From Asterias amurensis (Eukaryota; Echinodermata; Asteroidea; Forcipulatida; Asteriidae): DNA of 64,000 nucleotides. Positions 46,401-58,300 of the stretch are shown piece after piece. The notes under the pieces were generated by a model. It was given only the letters and a program-made list of their open reading frames with translations. It ran no database searches and was not told where the DNA came from. How positions within the stretch are numbered: the first letter of the stretch is position 1; every line of letters begins with the position of its first letter. The stretch covers positions 20,087,832 through 20,151,831 of the forward strand of contig NC_092649.1 in assembly GCF_032118995.1 (NCBI RefSeq), in the 5' to 3' direction. Made by a program: the position numbers and the translations under genes.

Positions 46401-48149
46401 TAATGACTGCCAAGTCAATTACATTAGTGTTATTTTAACACCCTAGGTGTTAATTTCATTCTCTTGTGGTTTCTATAAAAAAAAACAGCAATTGTGTTTT
46501 AATCCTTAATACCTTTAATAAATAATACGTCACAGATTACGTATTCATTTGATACCCAACTTTCCTTGCGAATTTGATCCCCAATGAACTCTTTCAATTT
46601 TTAATGAAACTGCGCTATTACTAGATCTATGACCCGAGGTGCGAGGAGAATTATGCCATATGCCACATTCAATAATCTTTTAGATAACAATTTTATTACA
46701 AAAGGAAATTTGAGATAATATCAAAAGAGTAGTGCCGTATTTTATCAATGGACGCCATCTCGAGGTACGGTATCCCTTACAGGCCATTCAATAGTCACAG
46801 CGAAGGGGGGATAATGACACGGTAGTAATCCAAGGAGATGGACTGTTTTAAGGGGTATTGATTCTAAGAGTGCCTCATGGTGAAGGGTTTGCATTCTTTT
46901 CATTTACTCAAACGTGCAGTGGCATTTCCCCTCTAAACAGAGATGCGAATTGGGGTCTTAAAGATGAGGTTTCGACTCCAGATAGTATTGGCTTTTTATC
47001 AAGATGCAGTACAGTGGTGGTTATAGATGCTATGACGTACTAATAACAATAAGCAGCAAATGAACAAGCATGTCCAAACATAAATTCTAAACTCCATCAT
47101 CCAATGTGCAGTCTAGAGGTGTGTACATTGGCGCTGCATACCTTAAGTATGGTGCCGCCATCTTGGTTTTGTTTCCCCCTTGTAGTCAGTGTAAACCAAA
47201 CCGAGGCTTGAACGAGAAATAGTCTGGTTACTTTAAGTGCAATGAATCATTCACTGCTGTTTTTGTTGACAAGGAACATGACCCATATTCTAGCACAATC
47301 TGATAAAGCTCTTTCGCATAATGTAAGACAGTCGGTTCTCCCTCGTCTGATTTATATGATAAGTATAAGTGCTATTGTAAAACACCCTAAAGCGAGTATT
47401 CTAATATATTCAAATGGGCACAAGTTTAATAACCATGCATTTTGGCTTTCACCCATATAACTTACTCTCAGATAAACAGCTAGAATGAAATGGATTGGAT
47501 TTGATATTCATAAAGACGGTCTATATATACACACAATATGAATCTCAATTTCTATACATCATATCTATTTCTTTCCGGTGTTTGTGCCTCGCCTGCAACG
47601 TGTCCCTGCGGTATTCTTGCATAGATAGAACCCTGGGGATCACCAAGGCATTCCAAGCACAGGGCCAGTATTTATAGTTCATTTATTCCCGCCACATCAC
47701 AGCGCTCGCCTGAAGTAGCTGATGAAACTGCAGATTATACCGTCGGGGCATGAGACGTTTTTGCCACAGTTTTAATGGTATCGATCTAGCGACGCAGTCA
47801 AATTGGTACACGGCATTATACATGTACATAAGTAATCATTATTATGTATACATGGACGTGTAAAGTGATGCAGAATTGGTGGGGCTTAAAGCCATATCGA
47901 TGGTGTCACAACCTTGTACTCTCGCTTTAAGCTTATCATAATAATTATTCAGTCGCTTCATCCAGCTGAATTTTAAGGTTACATTAATGCGCATGACAAC
48001 GGCTGTCAGCTCAGACAAAGTCTGGTCTTCGATTGAGAAGTCCATTCTACGTAATGTACTGTATTTACCAATGCATGATATATAATTTATTATTACCTCT
48101 GATTCCGTTTTACACGTTTCTCATACTTTACTGTATCAATATTTGACAC

Positions 48150-48740
48150 CATGGAAATAAAGCATGGGAAACATATAGGCTCGTGGAACTTATTTACAAA
48201 GCACTGGGAATCTATGGAAACCTAGACATCATGATGCATGGTCATCTATGTATAGCATGGAAATCTAGACAGCATGGTCATCTGGAGATGTAATAGAATT
48301 GACATCTAGAAGAAGAAGAAAACATGGACATATGATATAGCTAAAAAATGTAGATCATGGTCATCTAGATATAGCACGGAATTGGTCTAGATCGGCCGGC
48401 CCATTGGAAATCTAGATAGCATGAAATCTAGAAAGAATGGAAATCGAGATAAGAAAATCCAGATAGCATTGAAATCGAGATAAATAGGAAATCTAGATAG
48501 GTCCTATCCATAGATAATCTAGACTAGGTAAATCAGAGATAGCACGGAAATTTAGCTAACATAGCATGAAAATCTAAATAGAAAATGTAGATTCCCATGG
48601 AAATGTTTTTAACGTGAACATCGATAGACAGCACGGAAGTCTGTTCGTAGGCTACGCAAATCTAGATGTAGCATATGGAAACATAGATATCAACATCTAT
48701 AACAGCATGGACATCTATAGGATCTACATGCACATTGTTG
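48150..48740 (+). repeat. Degenerate short tandem array based on CATGGAAATCTAGATAG
   Basis: About thirty poorly kept units of roughly 17-20 bp spread across the stretch (AGCATGGAAATCTAGA, AGCACGGAAATTTAGC, AGCATGGACATCTATAG). Old array; units drift strongly. Confidence 0.7.
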
Positions 48741-48897
48741 GAAAGTCCCTAAGGGAGTGTGTATAGATCAAGGTTTTGCACATCTGCAATCGGCCTGGGA
48801 ATTATTTTAAAAGGCCTCACTTTTGCCTCAATCGGTCATTATATTGTATAGGCATAAAGCATTGGATTTTATCATAGTGCCTTGTAGCAACGCCATC

Positions 48898-49242
48898 TTA
48901 AAGCCATTGGACCCTTTCGGTTCAGAAAAAAAAAATCACAGATTTACAGATAACTTACAGGGTTTACAGAAGGCAATGGTGAAAGACTTCTCTTGAAATA
49001 TTGGTCCATGAAATGCTTTACTTTTTGAGAAAACCCCAAAACAATATAAATTCTCGTTAAACACATGTCATGACACGGTGAAACGCGCGGAAACAAGGGT
49101 GTGTTTTTCCGTTGTTTTCTCCCGACTCCGATGAACGATTGAGCCTAAATTTTCACAGGTTTGTTATTTCATATAGAAGTTGTGGTACACAAAGTGTGGG
49201 CCTTGGACAACATTGTTTACCGAAAGGGTCCAATGGCTTTAA
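48898..49242. mobile_element. TTAA MITE (AAAGCCATTGGACCCTTTCGG family)
   Basis: It starts TTAAAGCCATTGGACCCTTT and ends AAAGGGTCCAATGGCTTTAA, a TIR of about 22 bp with TTAA flanks. The inside shares GAGCCTAAATTTTCACAGG and GTTATTTCATATAGAAGTT with the GGCAGTGGACAC family, so the two families are related. Confidence 0.8.
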
Positions 49243-50133
49243 AAATATGAAAGGGTATTGTTTATAAATACTTACGTAATGTCAAATTGTCGCATTAGTT
49301 TGAAATGAAACCAAAGTCAACAGCCGCTGCAGCTTTTTCACCCACCAAACTCATTTAATTATCTGGGCAAATAATACACCATTATTTGCCAGAATGAAAT
49401 CAAATGTGGCGGTTGGATTAGGAATTATTTTCTTGTTTTCAGGGAAACAAATCCGTTAAAAATGTGTGAATGTTTTCTTTTAAATTGGGCACCAGTAACA
49501 TCTTGCTAAATTTGTGCACGAAGAGTCACAAAAATAAGCCCCTCAATCAAAAGCCTCCACAAGCCGCAGCTGTATGGCCCGAACCTCCCCTCTCAGATGT
49601 GTGGAATGGTCCAGTATATGATATCAATACTTTAGCATCCCTCGGGGCATTGCACTTTAGAGGAAACAGTGACATAGAACTTGTGCCATGAGTTTGAATA
49701 TACCGGTCATCACTAGTGTTTTAAGGGCTAAAAGCTAAAGAACTTTGAAAGAACTCCTTTAGAATGAGTGTTGATAAAATCTCAAAGATGTTGTTTACGC
49801 CGCTGGTTTCAAATGGATCATAGAACGGGGGTTTTGGGGGACGTAGATACAGTATTAGACTTATCAAGATCAGAAAGCCCTCTCATGTTGGGAGAAGTAC
49901 CCGATCACCTAAAGTGGCATACCCTCCATATGTGAATTGAGTGCATTTATATATTTCATTTGTAAAATTGTTGATAAAATGCAACCAGTGAAATCGTCTT
50001 AAGTGGCAGAGCACTCAGGCCCTCAGGCATGAAGGGAACTTTGACGATAAGGCGATAGAGGAATGTGCTCATAATACAGAAGAGGAAGGTAGACATGATG
50101 TAGGGATGGGATCTTATTAAAGACGGTCACATC

Positions 50134-50401
50134 TTAAAGGCACTGGACACCTTTGGTACAAATGCTAAAGACCATACAGTATTCTCACTTGATGATCCCA
50201 ACAAATGCATAACCAACCTGTGTAAATGTGGTCATCGAAGTTGCAAAAGAAAGAAAAAACACCCTTGTTGTATAAATTTGTGCACTTTCAGATGCACAAT
50301 AAAAGACTTAAGACCTGAAGGGTTTCAACATTGCCAAATGATTTTTGTAATGCTTGCTAACAATTATTTTGAGTTATTATTTACAATGTGCAGTGCCTTA
50401 A
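50134..50401 (+). mobile_element. TTAA MITE (GGCAGTGGACAC family), internally shortened
   Basis: It starts TTAAAGGCACTGGACACCTT and ends ATGTGCAGTGCCTTAA. 268 bp, with the middle hairpin part missing. Confidence 0.72.
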
Positions 50402-50758
50402 AGACAATCCAAACCGAAGAATACTATTCGCCTATCTGTTCCCTACATCTATCGAATTAAATTTCAAGTTTTTAGTGAAAAAATATAGAAAAGGCCCATT
50501 TTCGTGAATAAGTCACTACACAGAATCGCTAGTGTATCTGATGATGATTCATCATTCAAGCGCATGCATTCAGCCAAAAGCCCCAATTAATTCAAAAATG
50601 CAGAAAACAGCAACACGCGATCGTCAGGTTGCTCCCAGTCCCAAATCGTGCAAGGCATTTTCAAACTGACACTGACTCTCATCATTGTTTGGTTGGTTGG
50701 CGTTTTATTGTTTTTAAGTCCAGAGACGCTGTCGGACTTGGACTTCTGAGCTGGGAAT

Positions 50759-51129
50759 TTAAAGGCACTGGATACTATTGGTACATTATACTCAAAATAA
50801 TTGTTAGCATACAAATCACTTGGCAATGAGCAATGGAGAGCTGCTGTGAGAAACGGCTCCCCACAAAGTAACGTAGTTTTAGAGAAATAGGTAGATATCT
50901 CTCTCAAAATAATAACTTCTGACTAGGCCTGAAGCTCTTTTTAGGCATCTGAAAGCACAAACATTATTTTGTGAATAAAATGTTGTTTTCTTTATTTATT
51001 ATCTTGCATCTTCGATGGCCAAAGTTGAGGCCAAATGTTCACAGAGTTGTTATTTTATGCATATTATGATGGACTACACCAAGTGAGAATACTGGTCTTT
51101 GACAATCCAAAGGTATCCAGTGCCTTTAA
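50759..51129 (-). mobile_element. TTAA MITE (GGCAGTGGACAC family), full copy
   Basis: It starts TTAAAGGCACTGGATACTAT and ends AAAGGTATCCAGTGCCTTTAA-like sequence with TTAA flanks. Markers GAGAAACGGCTCC and CTTTGACAATCC present. Confidence 0.78.
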
Positions 51130-51439
51130 GAGAGAGCGTTCATTTGATCCACCTGCTCTGCAGTGTTTCTTTAAAAACAGGTGTTTTGTCTTCCTTGATG
51201 TCAGGGTTTATAGTCTGACTGACGGAAACTCAGTCTATCTCATTTCATCTTCACGATTTACGAGCGGTTTTTTTTTGCATCAAATAAACCGTCGCTGTCA
51301 AACGAAGCCATTATAAAGAAAGCCCCCTTCAATATGAGTTTAAGTTATCTATATAGATAGCAAGAAACCAAGCCTTATGGAACTGTTCGTTAATAATAAT
51401 TATCCAAAAGTATATTAACCAAACGAAAGAGTTGTAAGA

Positions 51440-51745
51440 ATTTTTTTAAACACACTGTAAAACAACATTGTAAGAAACAAATCTCTGCTTTATAGAGTAA
51501 CGCAGTTTTCCTTTTTTAGAAAGAGGTTCCTCACTAACATTTAAATCTCAATTAACCCTTTCTAGGCATCTGAAAGCACACTTCAATTGTGTTGTTTCTT
51601 TCATTGTTTTCTTGCAATTTCGATGACCAACTGAGCGCGAGCCGAATTTTTTCCAGATTTAATATTTTATGCATAAAATATGCTGGGATACACTAAGTGA
51701 GCATACTGGTCTTTCACAAGTTACCAAACGTGTCCAGTGTCTTAA
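51440..51745 (-). mobile_element. TTAA MITE (GGCAGTGGACAC family), left end lost
   Basis: The right end AACGTGTCCAGTGTCTTAA is intact; the left end dissolves near 51440. Marker GCATCTGAAAGCACAC present. Confidence 0.6.
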
Positions 51746-52544
51746 AATATACTTTTGTTTTATAACGTACTACTTCTTGAGAGGATAATATAATATGATG
51801 TTTTTACATCGACGCTCAAGCAATTCTGCAGCAAACTATGGTAGTTTGACCATGGATCATCGAGTTCTAATGAAAATACAAGGCTGTATCCAGACAGCCA
51901 TTAAATTAATATCACACTCTTGTTTACAATATGTAGTACAAATATCGATCAAACATCATCCCATACTCAGTCACTGTATCACCTTTAAAGGGAATATGCC
52001 TATTATACTTGATTATACTTTATATTGTGACTTCTTTTTAGGAAATTAAGTGATAGTTATAATTATTTAAAAAAAAAATGGCCACTTGTATCGGGTGGCC
52101 GATCATGAAACATGCCCCTGTTCGTTCAAAAAATAAAACAACAGTCCATACGGTTTAAAAACCTATAACTTCACATACCAGAAAGGTAATGATAAACAGT
52201 ACTGGTTTAAGCAGTTATGATTACCACGTATTCAAAAAGCAGCAGATAATTTCACCCATGAATTTGTACACTTTGATATTAACTCACAAAGTCTTTCATG
52301 GAATAGGAGGTCTGCAGCCAGCACATTGCAATGAACCTATAGCATCAGGCTACAACAAAGTCTTTCTAGAGTGTTATGTGAATTACTTTGGGGCTATCAC
52401 AAACCCCCTTGCACTATATCGCAAGTATGATTTCCGAGGGGGGGGGGGGGGGGTGCTTGGGTCCGATGAGGGAAAAGTACATTAAGAAAGGTTTGTCTTT
52501 AAGGCCAGCCTTGAACCTATTAACATTGTGGGCTTTCCATACAT

Positions 52545-52710
52545 GTGTAAAAGGTGGCTGCACACATTCCACACAAATCTGCTCTTGCTCTTCAACGCGA
52601 AGTTGCAGGTTCGAATCCTCTCTGAATTACCGCATAGAGGTTCCAAACCAGAACACGACAACATCGAATAAAGTACTGGGGTACCTGCATCCAGCAAAAG
52701 GCACAATTTA
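52545..52710 (+). mobile_element. Possible SINE head
   Basis: A B box GGTTCGAATCCTC with a weak upstream A-box-like stretch; no cloverleaf can be closed. Probably a decayed SINE. Confidence 0.3.
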
Positions 52711-53043
52711 ATTTACAGCTTACTGCCTTTTTGTAGGATTGCCCGAAGTGCTAAATCTGTGCGCCAGAGTATCCTGTCATTGATTGAATAATGCACGAAC
52801 CAAAACAGAAAAATGCCTGTGGGTTATGTCCATATGCAGCTTCTTTGACATGAACATACTACAACGCCCTCATATTATAGTATTACCAGGTGTAATCTCC
52901 ACCCCTTTTTGTGGGGCACTGTGCATTAGGTGTTCATAAAAACAAATATGTGTGGTTTTCTAGTGGCCACATATTTTATTAAACTAGGAGTAACATTGCC
53001 GGCTTTTCGAGATTTGTGGATGTTTATTCTAACATCAAGCCAC

Positions 53044-53195
53044 AGAGGAAATGAAGGCAATTGCCTCCATGCCCCCTCGTCATAGCATTGTTGGTCTTGA
53101 AATGCTCCTTTAAAATGTTCTCAATAGGGTGCCCTTAACCGCGGAGAAAATGCCTTGGTGCCCCTGCCCTTTCAAAAACGAAGCATACAGGCCTG
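53044..53195 (-). repeat. CACCAAGGCATTTTC repeat, inverted
   Basis: It starts GAAATGAAGGCAATTGCCTC and ends AAAAACGAAGCATACAGGCC. Clean copy, close to 59631-59803. Confidence 0.7.
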
Positions 53196-55318
53196 CTTTA
53201 TTCTTGGGAGTAGTGTGTCAAAGGATTTTGGGAAATTAATTTGACATAAATTCTGAACCATAAAGTTCATTCGTGCCATGGATGTACTTGAGATACATGA
53301 ACGATACTGCATCAACTCGCACTATAACTGCATGCAGAGCTAGCTTGGTAAATATTTGTCTTTGAGCGAGACAAAGTAGTGCTTGAACCCACGCCTAGAG
53401 AGGTGTTTTGTTTGGCTATAGTTAGTGGTTGAAGTCCACTAGCTACTTTGGGATGATACAGTGTCATTGTAAAAATCTCAGCCTCTCTATGAATGCCATG
53501 TATTTTCGCCAAAAAACGTTCGATGTTTTGCTTTGTATGATCATGGCCAAATTTCATGGAGAAAATATCGCTTAGAATTTTGTTATACCAGTTGTTCTAA
53601 AAAAGCTCTATAAAATTGGACCCCTGTCTATGTATCTCAGTGTGCACAATTACATTCAGTGGGTGAATAATATGCGATGGGTGCAGCCAACCTCCCTATA
53701 TGCCAGACGCCAACAAATTTCTTTCTACTACAAGGCCATTCCTAAGCTATATTAATAGCTCTAATTTCCTGGATGTCATTTTTGTTTGGTTTGAGGAAAA
53801 GGGCCCAAAAAATGCTTCCAATAGAAACAATGCAGAGAGGTCTACGTTGGGGGTGCATAAACGATGACAAAGTCATTGTTTTATTTGTTGGTTTTGTTGA
53901 CACCTTTTTACCGACCACCACTACATTTTGCGTTATATCTGAACCACCACACCGGCACCTTTAAAGAAACAGTGCATCTTTCCTTTGAGCTGAAATCTGT
54001 CTAGCCTATATTTGACTCCACTGCACTGGAGGAAAGCCTTCTCACCAATTCTCCATTTCACTCTATCATGAGCTGTCTGTTGCCAAGCAATGCCCCTTAT
54101 GGTTTAGTTCATCTCTCCATAAAAGAGATATAGCCTATTTGCAAGGGTTTCAGCTCTATACTGCCTGCAATATGAACAGTTAAAGCGACCACTGACACAA
54201 ATATTAAAATGTGCAAAATCTTCAAAACATTTTTGACCTCATCAAAAGAATTAGGTGTATTTTTTCACAATTAGATGAGGAAACTAAATAGCACAGCTAG
54301 CGTCTGCTATAATACGAGACAAAGGTTTCAATTTGAAGTTGTTGAGGCTTTGAAAACATGGTTTAGAAGGAATTGTTGCCATTTTAAGGGTTGTCCTTTT
54401 TAATAGCTTATTATAAAAACTATAAATAAACCAAGAGCAAACCTTCAAGTTGTCTGTCTGAATCTTCTGACATCCTCCGATGTGCAGTCCCGCCTCCTCC
54501 CAAAATAGGGTTCGTCATCTTCCTTGTTTCCAGACACGAGCTCGTGTGTCTTCAACCGGGCGACAGGCACACAGCCACTATCCCCTCTTGTTCAGCAGCA
54601 AGACAACAGCGTGCGAGACAAAGCAGTCATACGCCGTGCTTCAAGCCAAAGTCACGGCCAATGTGGAGAGACTCGCCTCGGTCAAAAATATGCATTTAAT
54701 TATCTCAATTCGACGGGACTAAAAATGTGCCAGCAGAGACCGCGCCAGTAAATGCACATACATTGTGACAGGAATTAAATGTTTGTTTTATGTCCAATTG
54801 TTTCGCAGTGGTGTATCTTGTTTTTTCGAACATCATCTCTTGCTTGCTCCGTATGTGAAAAATATTCGTGCATTAAAGGTGTCATCACCTCGAGAGTGTA
54901 TGCATAATCAGCCCACAAAAACCGCCGTCGTGCGAGGCAAGAAGCGGCTAAAAAACAGGCTGGTTATATTATTGGATAAACCCCGTGGCGATATGTTGCC
55001 CCGGCCAGACCGACAACATTTCACGCAACTGAGTGCCGTACACAGCAGGGCAACGCAGACACCAACTAATGAGATGTAGCCTGGTCGCGCGACCGGCCGG
55101 CCGTCCGTGCGGGCTCACTACGTATAATCTGCCTGCTCAATCTATAATTATTATAATTAATTAAACATTTATACGCAGTGTGTTTGGCTGGGGACGGCAG
55201 AGTGAAATGCACTTGACGTTTAGGTAGTTGAGGCTCCGCAAGAAACACGCACATCTCTAACTGAGAAAGTAAAAAAATGCGAATAGCATCCAACTGCTAA
55301 TAAACCGATTATCTTATC

Positions 55319-55430
55319 GTGTACGTACACGAGAAGTTGTCGTGTACGTACAAACTCGCGTGTACGTACACCGTAAGTTTGGACTTATCGTGTACGTACA
55401 CTAGAAGGTTAGACTTATCGTGTACTTACA
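55319..55430. repeat. Cluster of five GTGTACGTACAC palindromes
   Basis: The 12-bp palindrome GTGTACGTACAC or one-base variants occurs at 55319, 55342, 55361, 55389 and 55419, spaced 19-30 bp, joined by spacers such as TTAGACTTATC. It could be a minisatellite or a binding-site cluster. Confidence 0.75.
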
Positions 55431-55639
55431 CATAAAGAGAAAGAGTTATTTTTTTAAATTCAATAGCTTCAATAGCGGCAATAGCTTCCGTACTGTCCAT
55501 ATCATCCACAGCATTGTCATTGCTCCTGAATAGTGGATCGACTTGTGTTGGGGAAGTATTTAAGTGTTAACTCTCTTCTGGAGTGAAGTTAAAGAAAGTT
55601 GCATCGGGCAACCTCAACTCGTGTCTCTTCTTGGTTATA

Positions 55640-55665
55640 CACTGCCCCGCCCCTATATAATCTCT
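55640..55665 (+). promoter_or_regulatory. Possible core promoter (GC box plus TATA box)
   Basis: GCCCCGCCCCTATATAATC places a GC box directly before TATATAA. No recognised gene follows on the plus strand, so this may be chance. Confidence 0.2.
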
Positions 55666-56639
55666 TGTATTGGAACTCTGTTTCAGGCAATAATCTAGAC
55701 TTTTTAAGGAATCTCAGTTCCTAACTTTAGTTCCGGCTCCCCTCAGTTGTTTTCCGTTTGCACCTTACCAAGAGTGGCTTTTAGCCTTGTTCAGGTCGAA
55801 CTAGCAAAGTAGTACCGGTACTATTAAAACAACTGACTGTGTGCTGAAAATAACTGAGTGATCATATTGACATTGTTTCTGGTAGTCGTCTGTCGAATTG
55901 CCAGATTCTCTGGTTTTAATATTATCTTCAAATGAATTCAAAACTAGAAGACACAAAGCCTCAAAATGTGACTACGTTTTTGTACCGAGTTATCGTGCAT
56001 TAGGCCATTTATTGTTATTAATTGATAACAATGTTATAAAACAAGCATTGCCACATTATGTGAATGAATGGTTGAAACATTAACCAGCCCGCCCCACCCA
56101 CCACAATGTCTTTGCCCCCCCCCCCCCAACGTGGGAGTCTAGAAGACTACTAAAAATAGAAGAAAGGAAAACAAATAATTTTGTATGTACAATTTAAAAA
56201 TTAGAACTTTTCTTTGAGATTGTGTCATATTATTATATCAATTCAGATAAAATTTATTTCAAAGTCTGTCCCAACATCGTGTAGACTAAAATTAACAACA
56301 TGATTGCAATACATGTTTCAAAGGTTATACTAGTCTTACAGCATACAGACCAAAGGAAAACCAATGCGGTGACAACAAAGTGGTTGGTTTTCGATATATT
56401 TGGCTGTTGCAAGGTCACATAATCAAGTGAAGAGAACTTATCGATTTGAGTTCTCACACAACTCAGCTTTGAGGCATATCCCTCTATAAAATTAATATAA
56501 TACCAAAGTCTTATATAGCGCACGTATCTACCAACAAGGTACTCACGGCACTTATTACATGTATAGTACATACATTTATACATAAAGATAGTATACTGAA
56601 GTAATGAATTCAGAGACCCAATGAAGTAGCACCTTATAA

Positions 56640-56860
56640 GGGTTTGTCAATAAGTGCACTGGGTTCTTCTACATGTTTTACACAACACATGGGCCCAATG
56701 GCTTTACATCCAGGTCGAAGGACGAAGCAATGGTTAATTGTCTTGTTTAAGGACACAAATGTCATGATTGGAGGATTTGAACCCACACTCTGCTGATCAG
56801 AAACACCAGAGTTTGAATTCGGTGCTCTTAATTGCTCGGCCACAACACTTCCACAAATTA
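56640..56860 (-). mobile_element. tRNA-derived SINE, inverted
   Basis: On the minus strand: A box GTGGCCGAGCAATTAAGAGC, B box GGTTCAAATCCTCC, then TTGTGTCCTTAAACAAGAC and GTAGAAGAACCCAGTGCAC. Same family as 10970-11372, head well preserved. Confidence 0.65.
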
Positions 56861-57194
56861 ACATAATCTTTTTATTTATTTAATTTTTTTTCCCTGGAGG
56901 GGAAATTTTATTCAAGTTAATATATTCAATAGCAAAACTTTTAAGCAAACAATGCATACACAAGGATAGTCTAGCACTAGACTACACAAGATGTCACATT
57001 GCCATTCTGAACTAGCAACCTCTCCATTCAGGACCACTGGAGGGCGCTACTCATTCACAATTATTTTGTCCTCTTCAGAAATACAGCAATAATATTGACA
57101 CAAGTAATTTTACCAGCTGCATCCAAGAGCCTTTTAAACACATGGACTAAAATAAACTGAATGGTTGTACATGTATTAAATACATTGGATACAC

Positions 57195-57714
57195 TAGGGT
57201 GGATTTCACAAAGAGTTAAGACTAGTCTTCAGTATCTCGAGTTACTCATCCTAACTTAGGACTAGCCTTAAAGGCAGTGGACACTATTGGTAATTACTCA
57301 AAATAATTATTAGCATAAAACCTTTCTTGGTGACGAGTAATGGGGAGAGGTTGGTGGTATAAAACATTGTGAGAAACGGCTCCCTCTGAAGTGCCATAGT
57401 TTTCGAGAAAGAAGTAATTTTTCCACAAATTTGATTTCGAGACCTCAGATTTAGAACTTGAGGTCTCGAAATCAACCATCTAAACGCACACAACTTCGTG
57501 TGACATGGATGTTTTTTTCTTTCATTATCTGGCAAGTTCAAAGACCGACTGAGCTCAATTTTCACAGGCTTGTTATTTTATGCATATGTTGAGATACACC
57601 AACTGTGAAGGCTAGTCTTTGACAATTACCAAAAGTGTCCACTGCCTTTAAGTCTTTAATATCTAATATTATGTAATAGGGCTAGTTCTAACTCTTTGTG
57701 GAATCGACCCCTAA
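57195..57714. repeat. Palindromic AGGACTAGTC element, copy 3, split by a MITE
   Basis: Left part GGATTTCACAAAGAGTTAAG to CTTAGGACTAGCC; right part GGGCTAGTTCTAACTCTTTG to GGAATCGACCCC. The MITE 57268-57651 lies between, at a TTAA. Confidence 0.68.
57268..57651 (-). mobile_element. TTAA MITE (GGCAGTGGACAC family), full copy
   Basis: TTAAAGGCAGTGGACACTAT to AAAGTGTCCACTGCCTTTAA, TTAA both sides; typical internal hairpin (GAGACCTCAGATTTAGAAC against GAGGTCTCGAAATC). Inserted in the palindromic element around it. Confidence 0.85.
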
Positions 57715-57941
57715 ACAGTGATGTATGTTAACAAACTCTCTTATCTGCTTACACTGTAAACATAAATTTAGCATGCTAAGCAGATTCTGAGTCAAACAAG
57801 TCAGCATGTGCAATATCTGAAATTAAGTCATGGCATGGTTACAATAGTAGAAATGATAAAAATAGGCATTTGTAATGCGCAAAACCAATATTAAGAGATT
57901 CATAGCGAGAAGCAGATAAAATGTAAACTAAACATTTCAAT

Positions 57942-58069
57942 ATATATTTGGTTTGCGGTAACACCATGTGTGTATCTACTTGCCAGGTAGAGTTTGTTCT
58001 TGGAGAACTGTCTTGCTTATTCTACTCCCGCGGAGTACACACATGGTGTTAAGGCAACCGAATATATAT
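57942..58069. repeat. Fold-back element with GGTAACACCATGTG arms
   Basis: ATATATTTGGTTTGCGGTAA with ACACCATGTGTGTA against TACACACATGGTGTTAAGGC and AACCGAATATATAT. Short relative of 8240-8482; it lies about 230 bp downstream of the CRADD-like stop. Confidence 0.7.
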
Positions 58070-58300
58070 TGACCTCACCATACAATGCCTCAAATCCTTT
58101 AAACATTTCAAGTATAATAATTATATTATACATATCCATTTGAAAAGAAAACAAAGCAACAATTTTAAGACAGGTTCAGATATAACTACTGCACAGACTC
58201 ACATTGGAAGAAGAGCAGTGTGCAAGGGCAATCACGAGTTGCACACGTCTCTAATAATAATAATTGTCAGGTACTTTTAATAGTTGATTGACCAGCACTA

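Larger units (their letters stand above)
51750..55310. other. Gene-free stretch with a CpG-rich part
   Basis: 52440-52454 is a G run. 54480-54680 and 54890-55110 are visibly richer in CpG than their surroundings, which is compatible with a promoter or first exon of a gene I could not join (perhaps the small membrane protein on the minus strand). No coding exon supported. Confidence 0.35.

Noticed and set aside
54480-55079. Overlapping plus-strand frames of 75-104 codons
   Set aside because: They follow from high CpG content and few stops; no motif, and overlapping frames are equally open.
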